Assembly (NCBI GenBank): GCA_012656075.1
Contig: JAAKBF010000094.1
Location: 124,001 to 188,000, forward strand
Source of the DNA: Phytophthora hibernalis
Taxonomy: Eukaryota; Oomycota; Peronosporomycetes; Peronosporales; Peronosporaceae
DNA: 64,000 nt
Direction of reading: 5' to 3'
The position numbers and the translations under genes are program-made. The notes under the pieces were generated by a model. The model did no database searches, was not told where the DNA came from, and saw only the letters and a program-made list of their open reading frames with translations. Below are positions 11,060 through 25,700 of the stretch, in pieces (positions within the stretch are counted from its first letter, which is position 1; every line of letters begins with the position of its first letter).

Positions 11060-12737
11060 TCACACATGCTGGGCATGGGCTCTGTCGATCCGCATAGCAT
11101 CAAGATGCAGGAGGCCCGACATCTCCCACAGGGTCTCCAACTTGACAGACCCGGACGTGACCTTGCGGTTAGTCACGCCGTCGAAGATATGATAACATTC
11201 TTCTGGCGGCGGCGCCGAAGGAGTCGACGTTGACTCCGAGCTTCTTCCTGGAGCTTCAGTCCTGACATCGTGTCGGGACGCTTGGATTGGTCCTGTGTTA
11301 CCCACAGCCGTTACTTGTCTTGGTACAACGCCTGGAGCTTGTACCGGCCGGTGTGGAACTATGTTACCCACACTAGAGGTGCCGTTAGCAACCTCGGCGC
11401 TGGCCACGGTCTCGACCTCCCCGGTCTCACGTGGACTTACGTCTCTTATAGACGGGCGTCGTCCTTTACGGACTCCGTCGATGCTGTACGGCGCAATCGA
11501 CTTGGTGCGCTGGAAGATGCTGGCATGGCATTTTCCCTCGCGGGTCTGGAGACATCCAAAACCCTTAGGCTTGTTGCAGGTTCGTTAGCAACAGAGGATT
11601 CCGCGGTATTTCACCGGCGTCCATGGGAGCCTCGGTTCCGGACAGAGGTTGGGAACATTACTCACCAATGCTCTGTCAGAACCCGGAGCCGGCTAGCCCC
11701 TAAGAGCCTACCACGCCAAATGGCTCAGGCTGCGTGCGTTCGTGGCGCAGCAAACCCAGTGGACATCGTACGTGTACACAACCACGTACAGTTTAAGGGT
11801 GCGTCGTTCGTGGCACCGCGTACCAAGCGTACGTGTTCGCGACCACGTACGGCTTAATGTTGTGCAGGTATTCGAACCTGTGGCAACCAGGTCTACATAG
11901 ACCATTGTCATTGCTCTCACACAGAGCGTTGGAAATACCCCGGCGGCGTACAAAATCAATTGACGCCACAGGCATCAAAACTTCCAAGAGATATTCACAC
12001 ACCCGTACCCTCGCGTGTACTATCAGCAACCAAGCGTTGCTTTTCGCCAACTCGTGAGACAAAGTCCCTCACCCGCAAAGCCTTCGCGGTGCGCGCCGCC
12101 CGCGCACCCGCCACGAAGACTCGGGACCACTACTGGTGGCCGGGGTATCCTTGGCGAGACGGCCGCGGCTTGCGCCAGCGACCACTAGGTCCTTGAGCTT
12201 TCCGGAATGGTTTCTTTACCACTCCAGTCGAAGGACACACTCGTTGGTAGTGCTCCAGTCCACCGCGTGTATAGCAGCGGACCGAAACAACTCAGCGAGC
12301 TCAAGTCAATGGGCTCTGGATCGTTGTCCACGACGACAACTGGTCCAACAACCGAAGTGCCAGCCTGTTTATGACTGTACTCTTCTTGGAGGGCGAGCTT
12401 AATCGCATCCTCCATGGTGGATGCGTGCGCGGAGCAGCAGTGTGCGCGCGGGACCGACCTTCAAGCCGTCCATGAAGACCGTTGTCTTGACGTCTTTAGC
12501 GAGAGGGTTTCCAACCAGAGATGACGCCAACGTGCGCATCTCTTGAACGTACGCGTACAGCTCACGTTTCCCCTGCTTGCAAGCGAGAAATCGTGAACGG
12601 TATCGTTCGCCGGGAGAAAAGCAGCGCGAAGCCGCTCGCACAACTTTGTCCAAGATGCGAATCATTGTGGTAACGTCGTCTCCGTAACGGGGTACACCGA
12701 CGTGTACCCAAGTCACATAAAGAGTGACGAATGTCAC
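11060..12737 (-). pseudogene. Ty3/Gypsy gag-protease-pol remnant
   Basis: Minus-strand frames show pieces of an oomycete Gypsy polyprotein in the right order. At 12399-12737 is the gag capsid-like segment 'RFLACKQGKRELYAYVQEMR' followed by 'TTVFMDGLKVGPART'. At 12185-12415 gag continues ('MEDAIKLALQEEYSHKQAG'). Around 11910-11990 is a decayed aspartic-protease site ('VLMPVASIDFVRRR', where LVDSGAS-type sequence is expected). At 11060-11250 is a segment typical of the protease-RT linker in oomycete Gypsy elements ('DGVTNRKVTSGSVKLETLWE'). No RT, RNase H or integrase remains to the left. The catalytic Asp of the protease is lost and the frames are broken. Confidence 0.6.
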
Positions 12738-12835
12738 TGTTTAGAGTCTATGGTACATGGTACCGGTTGGCTGTGAGCCAACCATGGACGCTCTTTAGCT
12801 TTTACTATAGATGACTTAGAGTTTGTATGCTACAA

Positions 12836-12987
12836 GCTTAAGTCAGCTATAAAATAAATTCAGTCTTTATCTTGCTATCAAGCCCGCAGATAGTTCCCTT
12901 AGGCCGGGAACTGTGAACCTATCGTTCACTGAGAGCCTTTGCTCTCTTACGCTTCCTCACGGCAAGGTGCTGTGTGACCCTGTCACA
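12836..12987 (-). mobile_element. Ty3/Gypsy LTR segment (minus orientation)
   Basis: Read on the minus strand it starts 'tgtgacagggtcacacagca' at 12987 and runs to an intact TTAA (12836-12839), matching 6110-6250 in inverse orientation. It lies directly upstream of the minus-strand gag, as a 5' LTR should. The LTR probably extends further toward 12740, but its inner end cannot be placed. Confidence 0.6.
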
Positions 12988-13070
12988 CTTTGAAGCACTT
13001 AAGTCAAACTCGCGCCTTCACGGATAGATTGAACTACCTGATCATCTGTAATCTCAAGGAGTTAGTCACG

Positions 13071-13745
13071 ATGGACCGCAGTGAGTTTGCTCACTTGAAC
13101 GACTCGCAGTTCGAGTCTGTTCGGAAGATTGGAGGCATCTTCGGAAGAGATGTCCTTCGAGGCTTGGCATCGGCAACGCCAGCCGAGCAAGAAGAGCGCG
13201 TGACTGCGTTCAATGCGAACGAGCGCGAGGTCATCGCGCATGTGCAGGGAAACCTGCAGGCTTCTATGACCAAGCTGAAGCCGGTACAACCCAAGACTTT
13301 ACGGCTGGTTGAACCTCCGTTCGAAGGGAAGGAAGACGAAAACCTCCACTTCTGGATCCGAGAAGCAGAGATCGCCATGAGGGCGGGTCTCGTTACGGAT
13401 GAAGACCTATGCGTTGCGTTTGCGTTGTCCAATCTTGGCGGTCGTGCCCAGAATTGGGCATACACGCTACCAAATCAACTTGGACATTCATCATATGCGC
13501 TACCTTGTTTTTCTGTGCACCTCAGAGACATGTACGGCGATCTCCAAGGTGGGCCGGCCCGGTATGAAGTGTTCATGGCGACTCAAACTTCTCGCGTGCG
13601 AGATTACAGACGAAAGCAGAATTTAACAGTACGATTCGCACGTCTCTGCGCCCCCTCCATCCCCGAGGTTCGGCAAGCTCAACCTGATGATGCAGCGATT
13701 CTTTTCAAAGGGCTGAATCTGGAACAAAGCCTGCTAGACTTATGA
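13071..13745 (+). pseudogene. Truncated Ty3/Gypsy gag running into the tandem array
   Basis: From the ATG at 13071 the frame gives 224 residues. The N-terminal half is helical and polar. Residues about 75-130 carry the gag capsid signature 'EPPFEGKEDENLHFWIREAE' and 'VAFALSNLGGRAQNWAYTL'. After residue ~173 (base 13589) the sequence becomes the repeat unit of the adjacent array and ends at a stop after 'NLEQSLLDL'. The normal gag continuation (the Arg-Ser-Arg-Phe-Leu block seen on the other strand at 12.6 kb) is missing, so gag is cut at the array boundary. Confidence 0.65.
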
Positions 13746-16700
13746 ATGACTTAGTACTCGCGTACGGCCTACAAAATGTTGATGGGGAGAATTTACTACG
13801 CAGTGTTCAGAACTGTGTGCGCACATACCGCCGTACAGCGTTGCATGACAATGACTACATCGACGAAATGGTAAGCCTCGCATCGACACCTCGATTTCGC
13901 GACAGTATGAACGACACTACCTCGTTTGCTTTCGGCTTCGACATTGATGACAATAACGTCCCTATTCTCGGTCGTGTGGAGGAGATGACCCTCTCGTAAT
14001 TGGATTTGCTATCAAGTCTACCCTTCGGTGTCTGGTCAATACCAGCAATTTTGTGCTGCATGTCGATGCGACTTTCAAACTAAACAGTCGAGGATAAGTT
14101 CTCGCGTGCGAGATTACACACGAAAGCAGAATTTAACAGTACGATTCGCACGTCTCTGCGCCCCTCCATCCCCGAGGTCCGGCAAGCTCAACCTGATGAT
14201 GCAGCGATTCTTTTCAAAGGGCTGAATCTGGAACAAAGCCTGCTAGACTTATGAATGACTTAGTACTCGCGTACGGCCTACAAAATGTTGATGGGGAGAA
14301 TTTACTACGCAGTGTTCAGAACTGTGTGCGCACATACCGCCGTACAGCGTTGCATGACAATGACTACATCGACGAAATGGTAAGCCTCGCATCGACACCT
14401 CGATTTCGCGACAGTATGAACGACACTACCTCGTTTGCTTTCGGCTTCGACATTGATGACAATAACGTCCCTATTCTCGGTCGTGTGGAGGGAGATGACC
14501 CTCTCGTAATTGGATTTGCTATCAAGTCTACCCTTCGGTGTCTGGTCAATACCAGCAATTTTGTGCTGCATGTCGATGCGACTTTCAAACTAAACAGTCG
14601 AGGATAAGTTCTCGCGTGCGAGAATACACACGAAAGCAGAATTTAACAGTACGATTCGCACGTCTCTGCGCCCCTCCATCCCCGAGGTTCGGCAAGCTCA
14701 ACCTGATGATGAAGCGTTTTGTTTCAAAGGGCTGAATCTGGAACAAAGCCTGCTAGACTTATGAATGACTTAGTACTCGCGTACGGCCTACAAAATGTTG
14801 ATGGGGAGAATTTACTACGCAGTGTTCAGAACTGTGTGCGCACATACCGCCGTACAGCGTTGCATGACAATGACTACATCGACGAAATGGTAAGCCTCGC
14901 ATCGACACCTCGATTTCGCGACAGTATGAACGACACTACCTCGTTTGCTTTCGGCTTCGACATTGATGACAATAACGTCCCTATTCTCGGTCGTGTGGAG
15001 GGAGATGACCCTCTCGTAATTGGATTTGCTATCAAGTCTACCCTTCGGTGTCTGGTCAATGCCAGCAATTTTGTGCTGCATGTCGATGCGACTTTCAAAC
15101 TAAACAGTCGAGGATAAGTTCTCGCGTGCGAGATTACACACGAAAGCAGAATTTAACAGTACGATTCGCACGTCTCTGCGCCCCTCCATCCCCGAGGTTC
15201 GGCAAGCTCAACCTGATGATGCAGCGTTTTGTTTCAAAGGGCTGAATCTGGAACAAAGCCTGCTAGACTTATGAATGACTTAGTACTCGCGTACGGCCTA
15301 CAAAATGTTGATGGGGAGAATTTACTACGCAGTGTTCAGAACTGTGTGCGCACATACCGCCGTACAGCGTTGCATGACAATGACTACATCGACGAAATGG
15401 TAAGCCTCGCATCGACACCTCGATTTCGCGACAGTATGAACGACACTACCTCGTTTGCTTTCGGCTTCGACATTGATGACAATAACGTCCCTATTCTCGG
15501 TCGTGTGGAGGGAGATGACCCTCTCGTAATTGGATTTGCTATCAAGTCTACCCTTCGGTGTCTGGTCAATGCCAGCAATTTTGTGCTGCATGTCGATGCG
15601 ACTTTCAAACTAAACAGTCGAGGATAAGTTCTCGCGTGCGAGATTACACACGAAAGCAGAATTTAACAGTACGATTCGCACGTCTCTGCGCCCCTCCATC
15701 CCCGAGGTTCGGCAAGCTCAACCTGATGATGCAGCGTTTTGTTTCAAAGGGCTGAATCTGGAACAAAGCCTGCTAGACTTATGAATGACTTAGTACTCGC
15801 GTACGGCCTACAAAATGTTGATGGGGAGAATTTACTACGCAGTGTTCAGAACTGTGTGCGCACATACCGCCGTACAGCATTGCATGACAATGACTACATC
15901 GACGAAATGGTAAGCCTCGCATCGACACCTCGATTTCGCGACAGTATGAACGACACTACCTCGTTTGCTTTCGGCTTCGACATTGATGACAATAACGTCC
16001 CTATTCTCGGTCGTGTGGAGGGAGATGACCCTCTCGTAATTGGATTTGCTATCAAGTCTACCCTTCGGTGTCTGGTCAATACCAGCAATTTTGTGCTGCA
16101 TGTCGATGCGACTTTCAAACTAAACAGTCGAGGATAAGTTCTCGCGTGCGAGATTACACACGAAAGCAGAATTTAACAGTACGATTCGCACGTCTCTGCG
16201 CCCTCCATCCCCGAGGTTCGGCAAGCTCAACCTGATGATGCAGCGTTTTGTTTCAAAGGGCTGAATCTGGAACAAAGCCTGCTAGACTTATGAATGACTT
16301 AGTACTCGCGTACGGCCTACAAAATGTTGATGGGGAGAATTTACTACGCAGTGTTCAGAACTGTGTGCGCACATACCGCCGTACAGCGTTGCATGACAAT
16401 GACTACATCGACGAAATGGTAAGCCTCGCATCGACACCTCGATTTCGCGACAGTATGAACGACACTACCTCGTTTGCTTTCGGCTTCGACATTGATGACA
16501 ATAACGTCCCTATTCTCGGTCGTGTGGAGGGAGATGACCCTCTCGTAATTGGATTTGCTATCAAGTCTACCCTTCGGTGTCTGGTCAATGCCAGCAATTT
16601 TGTGCTGCATGTCGATGCGACTTTCAAACTAAACAGTCGAGGATAAGTTCTCGCGTGCGAGATTACACACGAAAGCAGAATTTAACAGTACGATTCGCAC

Positions 16701-19700
16701 GTCTCTGCGCCCCTCCATCCCCGAGGTTCGGCAAGCTCAACCTGATGATGCAGCGTTTTGTTTCAAAGGGCTGAATCTGGAACAAAGCCTGCTAGACTTA
16801 TGAATGACTTAGTACTCGCGTACGGCCTACAAAATGTTGATGGGGAGAATTTACTACGCAGTGTTCAGAACTGTGTGCGCACATACCGCCGTACAGCGTT
16901 GCATGACAATGACTACATCGACGAAATGGTAAGCCTCGCATCGACACCTCGATTTCGCGACAGTATGAACGACACTACCTCGTTTGCTTTCGGCTTCGAC
17001 ATTGATGACAATAACGTCCCTATTCTCGGTCGTGTGGAGGAGATGACCCTCTCGTAATTGGATTTGCTATCAAGTCTACCCTTCGGTGTCTGGTCAATGC
17101 CAGCAATTTTGTGCTGCATGTCGATGCGACTTTCAAACTAAACAGTCGAGGATAAGTTCTCGCGTGCGAGATTACACACGAAAGCAGAATTTAACAGTAC
17201 GATTCGCACGTCTCTGCGCCCCCTCCATCCCCGAGGTTCGGCAAGCTCAACCTGATGATGCAGCGTTTTGTTTCAAAGGGCTGAATCTGGAACAAAGCCT
17301 GCTAGACTTATGAATGACTTAGTACTCGCGTACGGCCTACAAAATGTTGATGGGGAGAATTTACTACGCAGTGTTCAGAACTGTGTGCGCACATACCGCC
17401 GTACAGCATTGCATGACAATGACTACATCGACGAAATGGTAAGCCTCGCATCGACACCTCGATTTCGCGACAGTATGAACGACACTACCTCGTTTGCTTT
17501 CGGCTTCGACATTGATGACAATAACGTCCCTATTCTCGGTCGTGTGGAGGAGATGACCCTCTCGTAATTGGATTTGCTATCAAGTCTACCCTTCGGTGTC
17601 TGGTCAATGCCAGCAATTTTGTGCTGCATGTCGATGCGACTTTCAAACTAAACAGTCGAGGATAAGTTCTCGCGTGCGAGATTACACACGAAAGCAGAAT
17701 TTAACAGTACGATTCGCACGTCTCTGCGCCCCTCCATCCCCGAGGTTCGGCAAGCTCAACCTGATGATGCAGCGATTCTTTCAAAGGGCTGAATCTGGAA
17801 CAAAGCCTGCTAGACTTATGAATGACTTAGTACTCGCGTACGGCCTACAAAATGTTGATGGGGAGAATTTACTACGCAGTGTTCAGAACTGTGTGCGCAC
17901 ATACCGCCGTACAGCGTTGCATGACAATGACTACATCGACGAAATGGTAAGCCTCGCATCGACACCTCGATTTCGCGACAGTATGAACGACACTACCTCG
18001 TTTGCTTTCGGCTTCGACATTGATGACAATAACGTCCCTATTCTCGGTCGTGTGGAGGGAGATGACCCTCTCGTAATTGGATTTGCTATCAAGTCTACCC
18101 TTCGGTGTCTGGTCAATGCCAGCAATTTTGTGCTGCATGTCGATGCGACTTTCAAACTAAACAGTCGAGGATAAGTTCTCGCGTGCGAGATTACACACGA
18201 AAGCAGAATTTAACAGTACGATTCGCACGTCTCTGCGCCCCTCCATCCCCGAGGTTCGGCAAGCTCAACCTGATGATGCAGCGTTTTGTTTCAAAGGGCT
18301 GAATCTGGAACAAAGCCTGCTAGACTTATGAATGACTTAGTACTCGCGTACGGCCTACAAAATGTTGATGGGGAGAATTTACTACGCAGTGTTCAGAACT
18401 GTGTGCGCACATACCGCCGTACAGCATTGCATGACAATGACTACATCGACGAAATGGTAAGCCTCGCATCGACACCTCGATTTCGCGACAGTATGAACGA
18501 CACTACCTCGTTTGCTTTCGGCTTCGACATTGATGACAATAACGTCCCTATTCTCGGTCGTGTGGAGGAGATGACCCTCTCGTAATTGGATTTGCTATCA
18601 AGTCTACCCTTCGGTGTCTGGTCAATGCCAGCAATTTTGTGCTGCATGTCGATGCGACTTTCAAACTAAACAGTCGAGGATAAGTTCTCGCGTGCGAGAT
18701 TACACACGAAAGCAGAATTTAACAGTACGATTCGCACGTCTCTGCGCCCCTCCATCCCCGAGGTTCGGCAAGCTCAACCTGATGATGCAGCGTTTTGTTT
18801 CAAAGGGCTGAATCTGGAACAAAGCCTGCTAGACTTATGAATGACTTAGTACTCGCGTACGGCCTACAAAATGTTGATGGGGAGAATTTACTACGCAGTG
18901 TTCAGAACTGTGTGCGCACATACCGCCGTACAGCATTGCATGACAATGACTACATCGACGAAATGGTAAGCCTCGCATCGACACCTCGATTTCGCGACAG
19001 TATGAACGACACTACCTCGTTTGCTTTCGGCTTCGACATTGATGACAATAACGTCCCTATTCTCGGTCGTGTGGAGGGAGATGACCCTCTCGTAATTGGA
19101 TTTGCTATCAAGTCTACCCTTCGGTGTCTGGTCAATGCCAGCAATTTTGTGCTGCATGTCGATGCGACTTTCAAACTAAACAGTCGAGGATAAGTTCTCG
19201 CGTGCGAGATTACACACGAAAGCAGAATTTAACAGTACGATTCGCACGTCTCTGCGCCCCCTCCATCCCCGAGGTTCGGCAAGCTCAACCTGATGATGCA
19301 GCGATTCTTTTCAAAGGGCTGAATCTGGAACAAAGCCTGCTAGACTTATGAATGACTTAGTACTCGCGTACGGCCTACAAAATGTTGATGGGGAGAATTT
19401 ACTACGCAGTGTTCAGAACTGTGTGCGCACATACCGCCGTACAGCGTTGCATGACAATGACTACATCGACGAAATGGTAAGCCTCGCATCGACACCTCGA
19501 TTTCGCGACAGTATGAACGACACTACCTCGTTTGCTTTCGGCTTCGACATTGATGACAATAACGTCCCTATTCTCGGTCGTGTGGAGGGAGATGACCCTC
19601 TCGTAATTGGATTTGCTATCAAGTCTACCCTTCGGTGTCTGGTCAATGCCAGCAATTTTGTGCTGCATGTCGATGCGACTTTCAAACTAAACAGTCGAGG

Positions 19701-22700
19701 ATAAGTTCTCGCGTGCGAGATTACACACGAAAGCAGAATTTAACAGTACGATTCGCACGTCTCTGCGCCCCTCCATCCCCGAGGTTCGGCAAGCTCAACC
19801 TGATGATGCAGCGATTCTTTTCAAAGGGCTGAATCTGGAACAAAGCCTGCTAGACTTATGAATGACTTAGTACTCGCGTACGGCCTACAAAATGTTGATG
19901 GGGAGAATTTACTACGCAGTGTTCAGAACTGTGTGCGCACATACCGCCGTACAGCATTGCATGACAATGACTACATCGACGAAATGGTAAGCCTCGCATC
20001 GACACCTCGATTTCGCGACAGTATGAACGACACTACCTCGTTTGCTTTCGGCTTCGACATTGATGACAATAACGTCCCTATTCTCGGTCGTGTGGAGGGA
20101 GATGACCCTCTCGTAATTGGATTTGCTATCAAGTCTACCCTTCGGTGTCTGGTCAATGCCAGCAATTTTGTGCTGCATGTCGATGCGACTTTCAAACTAA
20201 ACAGTCGAGGATAAGTTCTCGCGTGCGAGATTACACACGAAAGCAGAATTTAACAGTACGATTCGCACGTCTCTGCGCCCCCTCCATCCCCGAGGTTCGG
20301 CAAGCTCAACCTGATGATGCAGCGTTTTGTTTCAAAGGGCTGAATCTGGAACAAAGCCTGCTAGACTTATGAATGACTTAGTACTCGCGTACGGCCTACA
20401 AAATGTTGATGGGGAGAATTTACTACGCAGTGTTCAGAACTGTGTGCGCACATACCGCCGTACAGCGTTGCATGACAATGACTACATCGACGAAATGGTA
20501 AGCCTCGCATCGACACCTCGATTTCGCGACAGTATGAACGACACTACCTCGTTTGCTTTCGGCTTCGACATTGATGACAATAACGTCCCTATTCTCGGTC
20601 GTGTGGAGGGAGATGACCCTCTCGTAATTGGATTTGCTATCAAGTCTACCCTTCGGTGTCTGGTCAATGCCAGCAATTTTGTGCTGCATGTCGATGCGAC
20701 TTTCAAACTAAACAGTCGAGGATAAGTTCTCGCGTGCGAGATTACACACGAAAGCAGAATTTAACAGTACGATTCGCACGTCTCTGCGCCCCCTCCATCC
20801 CCGAGGTCCGGCAAGCTCAACCTGATGATGCAGCGTTTTTTTCAAAGGGCTGAATCTGGAACAAAGCCTGCTAGACTTATGAATGACTTAGTACTCGCGT
20901 ACGGCCTACAAAATGTTGATGGGGAGAATTTACTACGCAGTGTTCAGAACTGTGTGCGCACATACCGCCGTACAGCGTTGCATGACAATGACTACATCGA
21001 CGAAATGGTAAGCCTCGCATCGACACCTCGATTTCGCGACAGTATGAACGACACTACCTCGTTTGCTTTCGGCTTCGACATTGATGACAATAACGTCCCT
21101 ATTCTCGGTCGTGTGGAGGGAGATGACCCTCTCGTAATTGGATTTGCTATCAAGTCTACCCTTCGGTGTCTGGTCAATGCCAGCAATTTTGTGCTGCATG
21201 TCGATGCGACTTTCAAACTAAACAGTCGAGGATAAGTTCTCGCGTGCGAGATTACACACGAAAGCAGAATTTAACAGTACGATTCGCACGTCTCTGCGCC
21301 CCTCCATCCCCGAGGTCCGGCAAGCTCAACCTGATGATGCAGCGATTCTTTTCAAAGGGCTGAATCTGGAACAAAGCCTGCTAGACTTATGAATGACTTA
21401 GTACTCGCGTACGGCCTACAAAATGTTGATGGGGAGAATTTACTACGCAGTGTTCAGAACTGTGTGCGCACATACCGCCGTACAGCGTTGCATGACAATG
21501 ACTACATCGACGAAATGGTAAGCCTCGCATCGACACCTCGATTTCGCGACAGTATGAACGACACTACCTCGTTTGCTTTCGGCTTCGACATTGATGACAA
21601 TAACGTCCCTATTCTCGGTCGTGTGGAGGAGATGACCCTCTCGTAATTGGATTTGCTATCAAGTCTACCCTTCGGTGTCCTGGTCAATGCCAGCAATTTT
21701 GTGCTGCATGTCGATGCGACTTTCAAACTAAACAGTCGAGGATAAGTTCTCGCGTGCGAGATTACACACGAAAGCAGAATTTAACAGTACGATTCGCACG
21801 TCTCTGCGCCCCTCCATCCCGAGGTCCGGCAAGCTCAACCTGATGATGCAGCGATTCTTTTCAAAGGGCTGAATCTGGAACAAAGCCTGCTAGACTTATG
21901 AATGACTTAGTACTCGCGTACGGCCTACAAAATGTTGATGGGGAGAATTTACTACGCAGTGTTCAGAACTGTGTGCGCACATACCGCCGTACAGCGTTGC
22001 ATGACAATGACTACATCGACGAAATGGTAAGCCTCGCATCGACACCTCGATTTCGCGACAGTATGAACGACACTACCTCGTTTGCTTTCGGCTTCGACAT
22101 TGATGACAATAACGTCCCTATTCTCGGTCGTGTGGAGGGAGATGACCCTCTCGTATTGGATTTGCTATCAAGTCTACCCTTCGGTGTCTGGTCAATGCCA
22201 GCAATTTTGTGCTGCATGTCGATGCGACTTTCAAACTAAACAGTCGAGGATAAGTTCTCGCGTGCGAGATTACACACGAAAGCAGAATTTAACAGTACGA
22301 TTCGCACGTCTCTGCGCCCCTCCATCCCCGAGGTTCGGCAAGCTCAACCTGATGATGCAGCGTTTTGTTTCAAAGGGCTGAATCTGGAACAAAGCCTGCT
22401 AGACTTATGAATGACTTAGTACTCGCGTACGGCCTACAAAATGTTGATGGGGAGAATTTACTACGCAGTGTTCAGAACTGTGTGCGCACATACCGCCGTA
22501 CAGCGTTGCATGACAATGACTACATCGACGAAATGGTAAGCCTCGCATCGACACCTCGATTTCGCGACAGTATGAACGACACTACCTCGTTTGCTTTCGG
22601 CTTCGACATTGATGACAATAACGTCCCTATTCTCGGTCGTGTGGAGGGAGATGACCCTCTCGTAATTGGATTTGCTATCAAGTCTACCCTTCGGTGTCTG

Positions 22701-25700
22701 GTCAATGCCAGCAATTTTGTGCTGCATGTCGATGCGACTTTCAAACTAAACAGTCGAGGATAAGTTCTCGCGTGCGAGATTACACACGAAAGCAGAATTT
22801 AACAGTACGATTCGCACGTCTCTGCGCCCTCCATCCCCGAGGTCCGGCAAGCTCAACCTGATGATGCAGCGATTCTTTTCAAAGGGCTGAATCTGGAACA
22901 AAGCCTGCTAGACTTATGAATGACTTAGTACTCGCGTACGGCCTACAAAATGTTGATGGGGAGAATTTACTACGCAGTGTTCAGAACTGTGTGCGCACAT
23001 ACCGCCGTACAGCGTTGCATGACAATGACTACATCGACGAAATGGTAAGCCTCGCATCGACACCTCGATTTCGCGACAGTATGAACGACACTACCTCGTT
23101 TGCTTTCGGCTTCGACATTGATGACAATAACGTCCCTATTCTCGGTCGTGTGGAGGGAGATGACCCTCTCGTAATTGGATTTGCTATCAAGTCTACCCTT
23201 CGGTGTCTGGTCAATGCCAGCAATTTTGTGCTGCATGTCGATGCGACTTTCAAACTAAACAGTCGAGGATAAGTTCTCGCGTGCGAGATTACACACGAAA
23301 GCAGAATTTAACAGTACGATTCGCACGTCTCTGCGCCCCTCCATCCCCGAGGTCCGGCAAGCTCAACCTGATGATGCAGCGATTCTTTTCAAAGGGCTGA
23401 ATCTGGAACAAAGCCTGCTAGACTTATGAATGACTTAGTACTCGCGTACGGCCTACAAAATGTTGATGGGGAGAATTTACTACGCAGTGTTCAGAACTGT
23501 GTGCGCACATACCGCCGTACAGCGTTGCATGACAATGACTACATCGACGAAATGGTAAGCCTCGCATCGACACCTCGATTTCGCGACAGTATGAACGACA
23601 CTACCTCGTTTGCTTTCGGCTTCGACATTGATGACAATAACGTCCCTATTCTCGGTCGTGTGGAGGGAGATGACCCTCTCGTAATTGGATTTGCTATCAA
23701 GTCTACCCTTCGGTGTCTGGTCAATGCCAGCAATTTTGTGCTGCATGTCGATGCGACTTTCAAACTAAACAGTCGAGGATAAGTTCTCGCGTGCGAGATT
23801 ACACACGAAAGCAGAATTTAACAGTACGATTCGCACGTCTCTGCGCCCCTCCATCCCCGAGGTTCGGCAAGCTCAACCTGATGATGCAGCGTTTTTTTTC
23901 AAAGGGCTGAATCTGGAACAAAGCCTGCTAGACTTATGAATGACTTAGTACTCGCGTACGGCCTACAAAATGTTGATGGGGAGAATTTACTACGCAGTGT
24001 TCAGAACTGTGTGCGCACATACCGCCGTACAGCGTTGCATGACAATGACTACATCGACGAAATGGTAAGCCTCGCATCGACACCTCGATTTCGCGACAGT
24101 ATGAACGACACTACCTCGTTTGCTTTCGGCTTCGACATTGATGACAATAACGTCCCTATTCTCGGTCGTGTGGAGGGAGATGACCCTCTCGTAATTGGAT
24201 TTGCTATCAAGTCTACCCTTCGGTGTCTGGTCAATGCCAGCAATTTTGTGCTGCATGTCGATGCGACTTTCAAACTAAACAGTCGAGGATAAGTTCTCGC
24301 GTGCGAGATTACACACGAAAGCAGAATTTAACAGTACGATTCGCACGTCTCTGCGCCCCCTCCATCCCCGAGGTCCGGCAAGCTCAACCTGATGATGCAG
24401 CGTTTTGTTTCAAAGGGCTGAATCTGGAACAAAGCCTGCTAGACTTATGAATGACTTAGTACTCGCGTACGGCCTACAAAATGTTGATGGGGAGAATTTA
24501 CTACGCAGTGTTCAGAACTGTGTGCGCACATACCGCCGTACAGCGTTGCATGACAATGACTACATCGACGAAATGGTAAGCCTCGCATCGACACCTCGAT
24601 TTCGCGACAGTATGAACGACACTACCTCGTTTGCTTTCGGCTTCGACATTGATGACAATAACGTCCCTATTCTCGGTCGTGTGGAGGGAGATGACCCTCT
24701 CGTAATTGGATTTGCTATCAAGTCTACCCTTCGGTGTCTGGTCAATGCCAGCAATTTTGTGCTGCATGTCGATGCGACTTTCAAACTAAACAGTCGAGGA
24801 TAAGTTCTCGCGTGCGAGATTACACACGAAAGCAGAATTTAACAGTACGATTCGCACGTCTCTGCGCCCTCCATCCCCGAGGTTCGGCAAGCTCAACCTG
24901 ATGATGCAGCGATTCTTTTCAAAGGGCTGAATCTGGAACAAAGCCTGCTAGACTTATGAATGACTTAGTACTCGCGTACGGCCTACAAAATGTTGATGGG
25001 GAGAATTTACTACGCAGTGTTCAGAACTGTGTGCGCACATACCGCCGTACAGCGTTGCATGACAATGACTACATCGACGAAATGGTAAGCCTCGCATCGA
25101 CACCTCGATTTCGCGACGAGTATGAACGACACTACCTCGTTTGCTTTCGGCTTCGACATTGATGACAATAACGTCCCTATTCTCGGTCGTGTGGAGGGAG
25201 ATGACCCTCTCGTAATTGGATTTGCTATCAAGTCTACCCTTCGGTGTCTGGTCAATGCCAGCAATTTTGTGCTGCATGTCGATGCGACTTTCAAACTAAA
25301 CAGTCGAGGATAAGTTCTCGCGTGCGAGATTACACACGAAAGCAGAATTTAACAGTACGATTCGCACGTCTCTGCGCCCCTCCATCCCCGAGGTCCGGCA
25401 AGCTCAACCTGATGATGCAGCGATTCTTTTCAAAGGGCTGAATCTGGAACAAAGCCTGCTAGACTTATGAATGACTTAGTACTCGCGTACGGCCTACAAA
25501 ATGTTGATGGGGAGAATTTACTACGCAGTGTTCAGAACTGTGTGCGCACATACCGCCGTACAGCATTGCATGACAATGACTACATCGACGAAATGGTAAG
25601 CCTCGCATCGACACCTCGATTTCGCGACAGTATGAACGACACTACCTCGTTTGCTTTCGGCTTCGACATTGATGACAATAACGTCCCTATTCTCGGTCGT

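Noticed and set aside
11270..11857. 195-residue plus-strand ORF
   Set aside because: It lies antisense to Gypsy protease/pol remnants and is composed of degenerate repeats; no domain.
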